A stretch of DNA of 64,000 bases from Tricholomella constricta (Eukaryota > Basidiomycota > Agaricomycetes > Agaricales > Lyophyllaceae): assembly GCA_013368375.1 (NCBI GenBank), contig JAACJP010000029.1:248001-312000 (forward strand), read 5' to 3'. The stretch's first letter is position 1. Every line of letters begins with the position of its first letter. This document shows positions 22,691 through 33,339 of the stretch, one piece after another. A program made the position numbers and the translations under genes. The notes beneath the pieces were generated by a model that saw only the letters and a program-made list of their open reading frames with translations, made no database searches and was not told where the DNA came from.

Positions 22691-24012
22691 ATGCGTAACT
22701 TCGCGCTCACCCTTGGTATCATCGCTCTATCTGCTCCTCAGACTCTGGCACGGCTGTACACGATCTTCAACGACTGCCCACAGAACATCAATCTCTACAT
22801 TAATGGCGTGAGCCAGGGTTCGCTCGGTAAAGGTGCGACGACCACACGCGAGCTGGAGGAGAATTGGAGTGGTTTCATCTACACCGATGCCAATGGGGGT
22901 AGTGCTACTGGAGAGAGGACTACCAGAGCAGGATTCTATGGTGAAGTTCGTTTCCTGCTCTATATCTACTGATATCTATACATCACTTACGACCGCACGC
23001 ACGCTATCCAGGACGACTATTACTACATCGTCATTGATCCCTCTCGTCTCAACACCGGCGTCCGCATCGAACCGCAAGTCCCGATCGTGCGTCTTAATGA
23101 ATCTGACAACTGTGAATGACATCTGATCTGCTTTCGTCTCTCGCAACAGAATAATGGGTTCTGCGTGAGCGACATGTGCGACAACAAAGCCTGCCTTTCC
23201 GTCTTCCAACAACCACCAACACGTTTCCCTCCCCCTTCCACCACCACACCTCCCACGCCGCCTGTATACGCATGTCCCGGTACCAACGTCGGGTACAAGG
23301 TGACGTGAGTAACGCCTTCCCAGCTTCTCCCATGCTTAAAATTCTGACTGATAATATATTTTTGATTCAGGTTCTGCCCAAGTGGTGGCTTCCCTCCTCC
23401 ATCAAATGGCTGGGCAATCCCTATCCACCCTAACGGAAACACCGCGAAATGTCTCGACGTCCGCGGCGGCGTTTTGGCGAATGGCACGCCTGTTCAGATG
23501 TACGTTTCACCACCAAGAACCTTTCTATAATTCCATTATACACTCATGTGAGTCTTTCCGGTCCAGTTACGACTGCAACGGCACTGCCGCTCAGCAGTGG
23601 CGGATCGCCGCCGGAGGCACCTACGTCACTCTGGCAGGGACCAACTTCTGCCTTGACGCTGGATCGAGTAAGGGCCTTCTCTTTTCTTCCCTTGCGCGCA
23701 CCATCCCTAATCAATCTCTTTTTACCTGAAGATCCAGGCAACGGCGTCGGAATGAAGATATGGCAATGCTATGCCGCCCTGCCCGCTCAAAGCTGGTATT
23801 ATACCGAAGATAAGCGCCTTCAATTGCACGGAACCGGTATGCCTACTCCTCTTACATCTTACATCATTTGTTACCTGGACTGAATTTTATGTGGATTCGT
23901 TGCAACAGGACAATGCCTTGACCTCCCGAACGGATCGACGGCGAATGGGAACCAGGTTCAGACTTGGCAGTGCAGCGCTGGGAACAACAATCAGGTCTGG
24001 ACGTTCCCCTGA
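22691..24012 (+). CDS. secreted ricin-B-type lectin with an N-terminal Cys-containing domain, 7 exons, 307 residues
   Basis: The exons are 22691-22945, 23012-23086, 23150-23304, 23371-23499, 23567-23667, 23732-23836 and 23909-24012, giving 308 codons with the stop. Residues 1-20 form a signal peptide (ALTLGIIALSAPQTLA). Residues 21-140 contain FNDCPQNINLYINGVSQG and several Cys, like the short thaumatin-like or glycopeptide domain of basidiomycete secreted proteins. A Pro/Thr linker follows. Residues from about 185 to the end form a beta-trefoil with QxW motifs at AQQWRI, QSWYY and QVWTF and repeated CLD segments. Such domains bind carbohydrates. I chose ATG 22691 (CAACAATG) over the in-frame 22673 because it puts the hydrophobic core at once after the start. 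A lectin role is established for the fold; the ligand is unknown. Confidence 0.88.
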
Positions 24013-25390
24013 TCTGAACCCACCCCCCCTTCCCCGCGAAAGGGAGGTGTTATTTGATTTTGATTTTGAGTTTGAACTTTTTGGTAACTTGTTTTGTTTG
24101 ATACGGTTCTTTGAATGGACAGTTTTTTTTTTCGGTTTGGAGTGTGGTGTCATTATTGCGAGCTTATTATCGCTTGCTCAGTTCGTTCGCGGCTATCTAT
24201 AGACGAGCTCTTCCAGTGAAGAGAATGTGGTCCGCCCCCTTTTCACATCATGCGCATGCCTGTCCCGTGAATTAACTTTATCTTGACATTCCCACAGTTC
24301 TGACCCATCTTCGTTAGATGTTTCATCTGGGAAAAACATCTGTGAAAACACCTACTAATTCTATCCTATATTTCTCATTAACGATAACTGTAAGCCCCTG
24401 GTTTCTACGCTCAGCAATTACTCTGATGAACTATGCTATGACTGGGACGATGCTTGTACGGAGCCCAAGTAAATAGTCGCTTCATTCTCTCTAGGCTCCC
24501 CGATGACAGCCAACGACTCGGACGTTCCATCTAAAGTCAGCAACGTATTTACTGCCAGCTCCTGGCTCCTGATGATAGATACTAATCCTCGTCGGTATAA
24601 TGACTAAGTACTATTCAGCCTTATGTATGATCGGTATGTCCAATCGACTTTGTTCGCGAGACGACGACAAAAATATTAATAGTCATTTCATTTCAGTTGT
24701 ATGCAAGCACGTTACGCAGTGGAGGTGGCCAAAGTCTTCATCATTTCGCGGTTTGCAGAACTCATGAGATAATTGCTCACACATTCTCAGAAACACGACG
24801 AGCGTTACTCGTATGAGAAACGTCATCAATGTAGTAACTTGAAGGAAGACTCCATGGTAAGCCATTGCGAGGATACGTTCAACGGTGGATTAAGTACAAG
24901 CTGGTGCTCACATACATCACTGCGGGTAATACATCCATCCATCCATCCATCCATCCATCACTGATCGGATCAGCATCTCGGGCTCAACTTGAACCACACA
25001 TGTGCGTGGCCGGTAGCCTGTAGGCCAGCAGTGCTTCGAACTATGTTTTTTTCCACAGCCCTCAGATTGGATGGAGGTACGTACCGTGCTTCACGGAAGT
25101 CGACAGGCGCTCGAAGAGAGAAGCATAACGGCATTTCTGATTTCCGAGCTGTGAGGAGATCACTGGTCCTTTATAAGTATGGCTGGCCGATAACACCGTG
25201 ACCCGTTCGCGCTCTTATGGCAGCTCTTATACCTGGCGACATATCGCCCACGATCGATGGTTTTTTCTTCGGTGCGCAATTTCTGGCGCGCCGGCACATT
25301 CAATGCTGATACCGCGCTTTGAATGCAGGATATGCTGTATCCGCAGTGTGAGTGCAGTTTGTCATGAGATCGTCGTATGCGCCGCACGGC
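24013..25390. other. gene-poor stretch
   Basis: No supported gene is seen. A (CATC)n microsatellite lies at about 24932-24958. Short open frames lack motifs. Confidence 0.4.
24920..24954 (+). repeat. left copy of a 35-bp direct repeat with (CATC)n
   Basis: The sequence begins CTGCGGGTAATACATCC and runs into CATC repeats. It is identical to 27201-27235. The two copies enclose the decayed DUF6534 gene. Confidence 0.8.
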
Positions 25391-25394
25391 TCTT

Positions 25395-26800
25395 ATCGCC
25401 GTGCCCACTTCCTAGTCTTCTTGGGATAACGATCGTGCAAGGTTGGATATACTTCCACGATAATCGGGATAGGTGGACGACTCGGGCTTTTGTCAGTACC
25501 CTGATAATGGTCCTACAGGATGACTGAACTGTTCTCGATGTGCAGATCGCGTTGCTCATGCACGATTTGTTCCAATGCCTCTAGGTACTCATTGCTCACC
25601 TGTCGTCAATACAGAATTCTCGATATCGCGGAGACATGCTGTAGTACTCAGCTCCTTCATCATTATCTGGTGAGAACCTTGAACTTTCCGAAGGCTGTTG
25701 GTGTAACTTCATTATTTACCCAGATATCACATTTTGGAGATCCTGAAGTACTCCGGACGTACACCAGGTATGGAATACATCTCAGGCTCGTCAGGTTTTC
25801 AGATTTCGGAAAAATTAAGTTGCTCGGAACGAATAGCGTTATATCTGCCGACTTCGCCATCACCGGGGCCATATTCTTCCTGTAGGTCCCCCCGTAACAG
25901 GCTTCGTTGTGATACGTCTTACGATTGTCACCAGAGTCCACTTGTACTATGCAAGAAAACTCTTTCTAGGTTTGTTTTGGATGTTCACCTCAAGCCAGGG
26001 TGTTGACTTGGGTTGTGACTAGTCGGTCGAAGTCGGTGGCTACCAGGAATCATCGTGCGCAGTTGCCATCTCTCTCCAACCTGCTTCGTAAAGGTGTAAT
26101 GGAGCTTTTCAGGTTGCGCTGACAATCGCGATGCTTGGTATGTCCGGGTGATTGGTGATCAAACCCTTGCACTGACCGTGTTCTCTTGCAATTAGCCCTC
26201 GGTATAAGTCAGTGTTCCCTTCCATCTCACTCGTATGGCTTGATTCTGAATCATGCCGACCCCTCTTTCGTTGTAGGTGCGATTCCAATACCGGAGGAAA
26301 GCACTTTTCTATCCTCATTACATCTCGCCAAAGCAAAAGTTCGTGCACCCTCCTCTTCCCACCATTCAAATCACCTGACTCTACTTTGAACAAAGATTCC
26401 GCTGACCCTGTTCCATGTGCTCGCTGCACTGATCGACATTTTGATCACTGCTGGGCTCACACTTACCCTTTCAAAGGCATTGACCCATTTCAAGAAGTGA
26501 GTGAAGTCTCATAGGCGCTGAAAATAGTTGTTTGACCTTCCAGGGGGGATGGCAGCACTCGATCGATTCTCCAACGTCTCCTCCTCTATACTGCGTCTCG
26601 CGGAATTTTAATCACCATTGTCCAAATCGGACACATTATCATGTATCTCGTGGACCCGAAAAATCTCATGTTTTGGTGAGGAGGTCCATGGCGTTCACTG
26701 TAGCACTCGACGCTTATACTGATATTTGAAAGGATTTCCACTCATCTGACACTCAGCAAACTATATGTTATTTCAACTCGTACGTTTACGTCCACTTGAC
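25395..26800 (+). pseudogene. decayed DUF6534-family membrane protein gene
   Basis: Blocks typical of basidiomycete DUF6534 multi-pass membrane proteins occur in order. LLGITIVQGWIYFHDNRDRW is near 25415-25475. HHYLVRTLNFPKAVGV is near 25660-25710. NSVISADFAITGAIFFL is near 25830-25882. LTLFHVLAALIDILITAGLTL is near 26405-26470. QRLLLYTASRGILITIVQ is near 26570-26625, followed by LVDPKNLMFW. HLTLSKLYVIST is near 26745-26785. They are separated by in-frame stops and frame changes that I could not remove with GT/AG introns, for example the stop at DD-stop near 25526 and FQCL-stop near 25582. The central third of the family is poorly represented. Function is unknown even for intact members. The boundaries are approximate. 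Confidence 0.6.
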
Positions 26801-28331
26801 TGAGCCATTTGTTTTGTTCACGACCGACCTTGTTTCTTAGTGGCAACGTGAGTTGCAGAATCATCAGGATCTCGTGGAGAGCTTCGCTGAAACGGATGCG
26901 ATAGGCTGAACTCTCGGCCATCGCTTCAAAATAACGACATCCCTGTTGAGACTTTGAGGTTTGCCCCTGCCGACATGGACGATGTAGAATCCGATGATGC
27001 AGAACGGTAAGGAAATAGACTGTGGGGTTGGTCATCACGCTCACTCTCATCCTTGCAGTCAAAACAGAAGCCCGGTGCGAGAGCCCGTGTGCCCAGAGCC
27101 CATTTTCAAGAGGCTGAACTAGTAAGGGTATGGAGTATTTGCGAAGCAAGGTATATATATATATATACATCTCCACAAGCCTGCGCCATCGCCACCACCG
27201 CTGCGGGTAATACATCCATCCATCCATCCATCCATAGATCTTCGATCGTAGAATTGTGTGTCATGGTATAGTACATATAAAAGCGGCTAATCTGACAATG
27301 GCAAAGTTCGGCGGGGTGGCCATAGGGTTCCCTTTGTCGACTGGACTGCGCGGTAATCGCGAGAATGGAGTACGGCTATTTCGCGGCGACCAGAGGATGG
27401 GACAAGAGTGAGTGAGGGGATTTAGCCGACGAAGCGTTGATAGACCTGTATGACGTCGGGTCAATGCAGCGGCAAAAGTCCCTCTCTGTCTATTTTCAGG
27501 TACGGTGGCTTTTATTGCCCTAGAGAGCGATCTAGCTATCGTAACTGCCCCACAGGAAGGTTGTTGGCAGATAGATCTGGAGCTACGTCATAAGGAGCTT
27601 GGGAAAGGATGTGTACGAAGCTCGCCGAGATTGCTGTTATGAAAAGGGTACCAATGGGTCTCCGAAGAGAATCAGAATAGTGAACGAGGGGGGCCGTCGT
27701 TCGCATGAAACCTTTGTCTTAACACATGGCGACGCCACAGGATTAATTGGCAATCCATCTTGGATCCGGAAAGGAGTTAATTGAATAACATGCGTTATCA
27801 GCTGGAGGCTGGCGCGGATCAAGGCCACACGCGCATACTCGACGACCCTCGACGAGTCTCACAAATCGCACCTGGAGCTCCATATGCGATATGAGTAGCC
27901 ACATTTGGTAAAAGGTGTGCAGCGATAAACGCAGCCAGTCCATCTACAGTTCAGATAGAGTAAGAGTGTCACTAGCCACCGCTGATACGTAGTCGAGATG
28001 CTCTGTCTGCTCTGCTATCCTGCCGACTAGTGGCACATCACTGGGTGCATGATCAAGAGTGAATGAATGACAATCCGTGCTTCGGTGCGGATAAACCACG
28101 CGGCGTACATCGCATGCGAAAGGTGGCGGAGGGTTTGATCGAGGACAGGCTTCAGGTGCTGTAGCTGCGTCGCATACTTAAAGATGATCGGAACGACGAG
28201 GAGATGTCACTGGCCACGTGTAAGTAGTATTTATTTTCGTTCAAGTTGCTTGAAGAGAAAGGGTATGATGAATTAAAGAGGGGCGTACGGGCTCGCGTTC
28301 GAGCCTTGAAAAGACAGACGTGACTTCTAGG
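26801..28331. other. gene-poor stretch
   Basis: No supported gene is seen. It includes a short (TA)n near 27153-27165 and the second 35-bp direct repeat. Confidence 0.4.
27201..27235 (+). repeat. right copy of the 35-bp direct repeat with (CATC)n
   Basis: This is identical over 35 bp to 24920-24954, in the same orientation. The sequence beyond differs on both sides. Confidence 0.8.
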
Positions 28332-28889
28332 TCACGAAACTCGGATGGTAATAGGACGAAAGTGGGAAAGGGGGAAGGGTGAGGTTGCCCAGGGGGGTGC
28401 GGGACGGTTAGATATCGGCACAACAGAGAGGTTTGGATCTGTAATATATAGTGAACAGGTAGTTAACAGCGCATGCAGGGAACTGATAAGTCCTGAGATA
28501 CTTCCTGCAGACAAGCCAGATATATCCAACTGAGCATGCAGAGAATGAGACACGAGAGCCGTCTGCGTCGTCGTCGGTCTGCCAGTCAAGTTGGCGGTGG
28601 TTGGTTCAAAGAATAAAATCCTGTTCCCACGCGCTCGAAATGCTCCTTCCACTACAAAAACCCTGATTACAATTCTATAATTCAGTCCCCTCACACTCCA
28701 ATGCGAAAGCTCCGAGGCGTCGGACTCACGGTCACGCAGGAATACATCAAGAACCCAGATCCCAACGTAGTCGTCCGTCGAAGCCCTCCAACTCGGACTC
28801 CGCGAAGCGTACGCCGGTGAACAAATATCAAAGAACCAATCTCTACAGACTACAGCGCACTGTGCTTCTGAGTCGCTTGCCAGGGACAT
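28332..28889 (-). CDS. uncertain open reading frame of 185 codons
   Basis: I do not recognise this frame. It is longer than chance frames around it and has no intron, but the residues show no motif, signal peptide or clear membrane segment. It lies alone in a gene-poor stretch and may be accidental. Confidence 0.2.
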   Translation of the reverse strand: MSLASDSEAQCAVVCRDWFFDICSPAYASRSPSWRASTDDYVGIWVLDVFLRDRESDASELSHWSVRGLNYRIVIRVFVVEGAFRARGNRILFFEPTTANLTGRPTTTQTALVSHSLHAQLDISGLSAGSISGLISSLHALLTTCSLYITDPNLSVVPISNRPAPPWATSPFPLSHFRPITIRVS

Positions 28890-31359
28890 TCATAACCCAA
28901 ATCTATCTCCCCATCCATACCGGTAATGCAACCATGAGACCAACATCCCCTTCTCACTGGCAGAGCCAAAGCCAATCACATTGACAGTGGACACCACACG
29001 GCGGCACAACGACACACTCCCCATGCATACCCACCACGGATAGCCTGTAAGTAAATACCCATCCCCGGACCTCGACGTTCAACGCTGCATCGCATCGCCT
29101 CGCATTAGAATCACGTCCTCATCCTCGCGGTATCCTGCTGGACCACGTACACAGCCCGTTGACAACACGACGCCAACTGTAACACATCGATGCTTAATAG
29201 CAACACTTATTTAATATCACGGATCTGACTCAACCTCAACGTTCAACCTCGCTCAATCAAAGCCTCGACCTCGAGGCTCCCAGCGCCGCCGGCGGGTACT
29301 GCCCCCACCTCACCGCTTCCCACTCACGTATCAAATTACACAACACCGGGGGATCGTGTCTCCGTTGTCGTTCCTCTTCTGTCCTCCCTTCTTTTTTCGT
29401 TTCTTACATGGATCCACAAGTACCGCTTGTTGTCTTTGCCTCTGCCTATTCCTCTGTCTCTACCTCTGCCTTTTGCTTTTTGCACGCGCAAACTTGCACT
29501 CTGCACTCTGCATTCTGTACACCGGACACACCGGACGCCGGACGCCAGACTCCATCTTCTGCCCACCAGCTCAAGAAGGAGACCCTCGATCTGGCTCTCG
29601 CAGATTCATTGACAGATTCGACTACTATTATACGTATCTAAATTCCCTCATGAGTCAAACGCACCTCCCCCCCCCCCCCCCCCGAATCAGACGGACTCAG
29701 AATAGAGGTCTGGGGCGGGTATCTCGAGTACTCGAACTCGTCCTCGTCTGGCATTATAATGCCGGTCTTCGTCTTCCTGCCCGCGTCCCCGCGCTTCTTC
29801 GGATACTCGGAACGATCTGCGTCTACATATTGAATCCCGTTGATACGTCCGCGAAGTGTTGGCGATCACGGACGGCGTTGTTCGTCACTTGTTAGTTGTC
29901 AAGTACTTGTCACTCATTTAGTGTAACTTACACTTACACCCGACCGCTCCACGAGAGTCGTGCGAGACTGATGTGCGTCTCTCGCTGTTCCGCCGTGTCC
30001 GTGTCCGTGTCCGTGTCCATGCCCGTGTTTGTTGTATCCGATAAGACGAGTGGCTTGAGCTTGGGCCAGGCAGGGCTAGGGCTTGGGCGCAGGGTTCAAA
30101 GTTCCATCCTCGTTGACAGCGCCGTGTCACCATTATCGATGATGATGCATCGTATCGATCCAGCTACCAAACAAGTGTGTTTTTCAACATCTATGTATCT
30201 ATGTAGTTAGACTTGTTATCGATCCCTCGCTGTGTGATTCGTTCGGTCTACGGCGTTCCCCTTCAGGGTTCGACGTTCAACGTGTAGCGTCCATGCACCT
30301 CTTGCTGGTACTCATGAGTGTGTAGGACTGTGAATGTCCCGACGGGCGGACGCCACCTGGAGACTTGCGCTTCCTTCCTTACTTACTTGGATGCTTACTT
30401 ACCCACAACACGTAGTCCCTCTCACTGCTCGGACTGAAAACGACACGCGCACACTGTGATACATGATACGTGCAGCATGCCCAGATAATCCACCTATAGA
30501 TCCGGCTGGATAACGTTACGCCAAGGGCCCGGTGATGCGATGAGGCCCGAGGGCGGGATTGGGGTGGGGGTCCTCGAGGCTCGAGGGTGAGGCTAGACGG
30601 GATTGGGGGTTGGGAGCCGGGAGCCGGGGCCGACGAGAGCGTGTCGACGGTGGTAACTGGTGGGGGTTTGGCGGTACGGGTGCCCGGGTCCATCCATTGA
30701 TTACAGAATCGAAAAATCAAATATCGGGCTGTGAGGCGTGCAGGCTGGAGTGCGTTGCTGTGATCACCTCCTCGTGTGCGATGGCAAGTCGACTAATTGT
30801 TATAGAGACGTTTTAATCATGCAGAGCGCTTTGCGGAATCGATGGTGGAGTGGAGCGGGAGTCCGCGGTTGGTTTCAATTGCACGGGTGCCGCCGTGTCG
30901 GTGTGCTACTTTGCGTAGTCGTCACTGTTGACGGCAACCAACGAACACGCACACTCACACATGGAATTCCCACGCGACGGCCGGCATTCCAACGGTTACC
31001 TCAGAGATACATTTTGGGGTTCAGAAATTGATCGAATTTGTGAGCGCGGAGTCGTTCATTTGGGGACGGGCGGACCCTGCAATGGGCGAATGTGCCTCGG
31101 GTTTTTTGGGGGGCTGCGGGTGTAATTAGTTGGACAAGAGACAAGGAGCCATGGTCACGGGAAACCATAGGAGGTCCCGCGCATCTCTCCGAGGTTGATG
31201 AGGATGAGACATGATGCCATATTAACAATATTGAAAAATAATTCATAGCTAATCTCTCCTGTCAGCATCTCACACCCCCTTCATCCCCCCTCGTACGCCT
31301 CGTGGAAAGGGTGTGGCCTCAAAGTGAAGTGTGAAACTCTAAAACGGCACACGCGGACC
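28890..31359. other. low-complexity intergenic region
   Basis: No supported gene is seen. There is a run of 17 C at about 29667-29683, alternating GTGTCC repeats near 30000-30020, and many pyrimidine-rich tracts. It could hold a long 5' untranslated region of the gene at 31360, but no splice sites were established. Confidence 0.4.
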
Positions 31360-33339
31360 ATGGGATCATCTTCTGGATCGGATTCGACGGGACCCCCAGA
31401 CGCGCACCGTGACCGGGCCATTTCCCCGCATATGCGTACTAATAATACCGTGCACATCTCGCATAATAATTCTTCTTCTCCTTCTCCTTCCCGTCCCCAG
31501 CTTGGTGCTCCTCCAATGTCCATCCACTCGCCGTCCCCGCGCTGTCCGTCCATCGCCTCTCCCACTACCTCGTCTCCACGTGCCCGTCCTGAAAGCAGAT
31601 CAGAAAGGCTCCTGAGAGACACCCTCCTGCGCGACGAGCTCGAGTCTCAGTCAAAGACGTCGACAACGACGACGACGACGACGACGACGACGCCACGGCC
31701 GACACAAAGGAGACGACAGTACGCGCACTCGCCCGTCGTGGCGTCGCAGGAAGAGCAGCTCACACGCGGCTCGTTCCTCTTCCGCAGTGCCCTCAGCTCG
31801 CCCACGCACCGTTCGCACACGATCGCCTCCGCACCACGCCCCTACTACGGAGGTGACGCCGAGACCGATCTGCAGGCAGACCCAGACCACGACCACTCCC
31901 CCTCTCCGTCACCGTCCTTTTCACCTCGCACACCAGCACGTCCACCACGTGCCCTCTCTCCGACCATGCCCAATACAAAACGCACACAGTCCCCCTCCCC
32001 TTCCTCACACAACCTCTCCTCCCCGCCTCCCGAACGCTCCCGTAAACGACAGTCGCTGCCTGCGTCCCTCCACCCAAAGACACCGTCCATGGCCCTCCCG
32101 ATGACGCCTCCGGAAAAGGCCCTTCGTGCCCGTCTCGAGCGTGTGCTCAGCGCCGACGCCACCTCGTGCGGGCGCACCCGGGCCCGGGAGCATTGCTATG
32201 ACAGCAGAGAGAGAAGGACAAGCAACGAAGTGAGAGATGAGATAGGCGGGTGGCCGTGGCGTGAACGGGAAAAGGATGCGGTACGTGATTATATGCATGA
32301 TTGAAATCTTGTTAAATGCTGAATATATGCGCTAATTAAGATCTCGACATCGACATCGTCGTCCTCGCTCTCGCAGTACAACACGAAACGCAGCTCCATC
32401 ACAACCTCTACTTCCCCGTCTTCCCCGTCCCTCTCGCCCTCCCTCCACACCACCGCCAGTCCCAATGCCAATGTCGGCCGCGCCAGGAGCAAGTCCTCCG
32501 CACCCGTCACCCCGCGCCAACAAGCCTCGCACACGCCCTCTGTGCCCCTCCTCCCGTCCCTCCCCCGGACCCCCCGAACACCCCGAACACCCCAACACGC
32601 GCACACGCACTCTCTGCCCGCAGCCCCCGCCTTCACCACCCCCGTCTCTGCCCCGCCCCCCACGACGCCCGCGAAACGCCCCCTGCTCACGCCCCCGCCG
32701 ACCCCGCCAGTCCGGGCCCGCTCCCGTCTGGGTACGCTGGATACGGGCAGCCCCAGCCAGAGCCCGAGCCCCTTCCGCGTAAGAGAGCTTGGCCAGCCCC
32801 TGCATCGCAGCAGCCCGTCTCGTTCCCGCTCGAGGTCGAATCCGCACCCACACCACCCTAGCCGGCAGAGGCAGAGGCAGCGCTCGAGGTCTTGTTCCCA
32901 TGACTCACACTCGCACTCTCACAGCCACTCTCACTCCCATTCTCACTCGTATTCGCTATCGGACCGTTCGCACTCGCACTCGGAGGGGGAGGAAAGGGAG
33001 GACCTGCAGCTACAGCCCCGGCCACCCTTGTCGCCCATGTCGCTGCTACCCTTATCCCTATCCGCCCTGTCTCCCCAGCCCTCTCCCTCTCCCTCGCACC
33101 CGATGGCACCCGTCCGGCCCACGCAATTCAACGCGCGCAAGGCATCGGAGCGGCTGCGCGCGACGGAGGGGTATGTGTCCTTTGCGAGCGTGGAGGGGCT
33201 CGGCGAGCCGCCTGAGACACCTGTTGGGGAGGACGGGGAGATGGAGGAGGAAGGAAGGGGGAGGCCTTGGGCCCGTGGTGGGAGGACCAAGGGGAAGGGG
33301 TGGATGGGGTGGGTTTTTGGTGCTGTTGTTGCGCAATGA
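31360..33339 (+). CDS. Ser/Pro/His-rich low-complexity protein, 2 exons, 639 residues
   Basis: The exons are 31360-32280 and 32341-33339, with intron GTACGT..TTAAG, 640 codons including the stop. I do not recognise a family. The protein is mostly disordered. It has a poly-Thr run encoded by (GAC/ACG)n near 31660-31695, many SPSPS and TPRTP repeats, RS-type repeats (SRSRSRSN), and an alternating Ser-His run of about 17 residues around 32905-32960. Short segments at the C-terminus are less biased: RKASERLRATEGYVSFASVEGLG and a hydrophobic tail GWMGWVFGAVVAQ. The first ATG of the frame in a GGACCATGG context was chosen. The long frame across two exons and the ordered C-terminal segment support a real gene. 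A role cannot be assigned. Confidence 0.65.
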
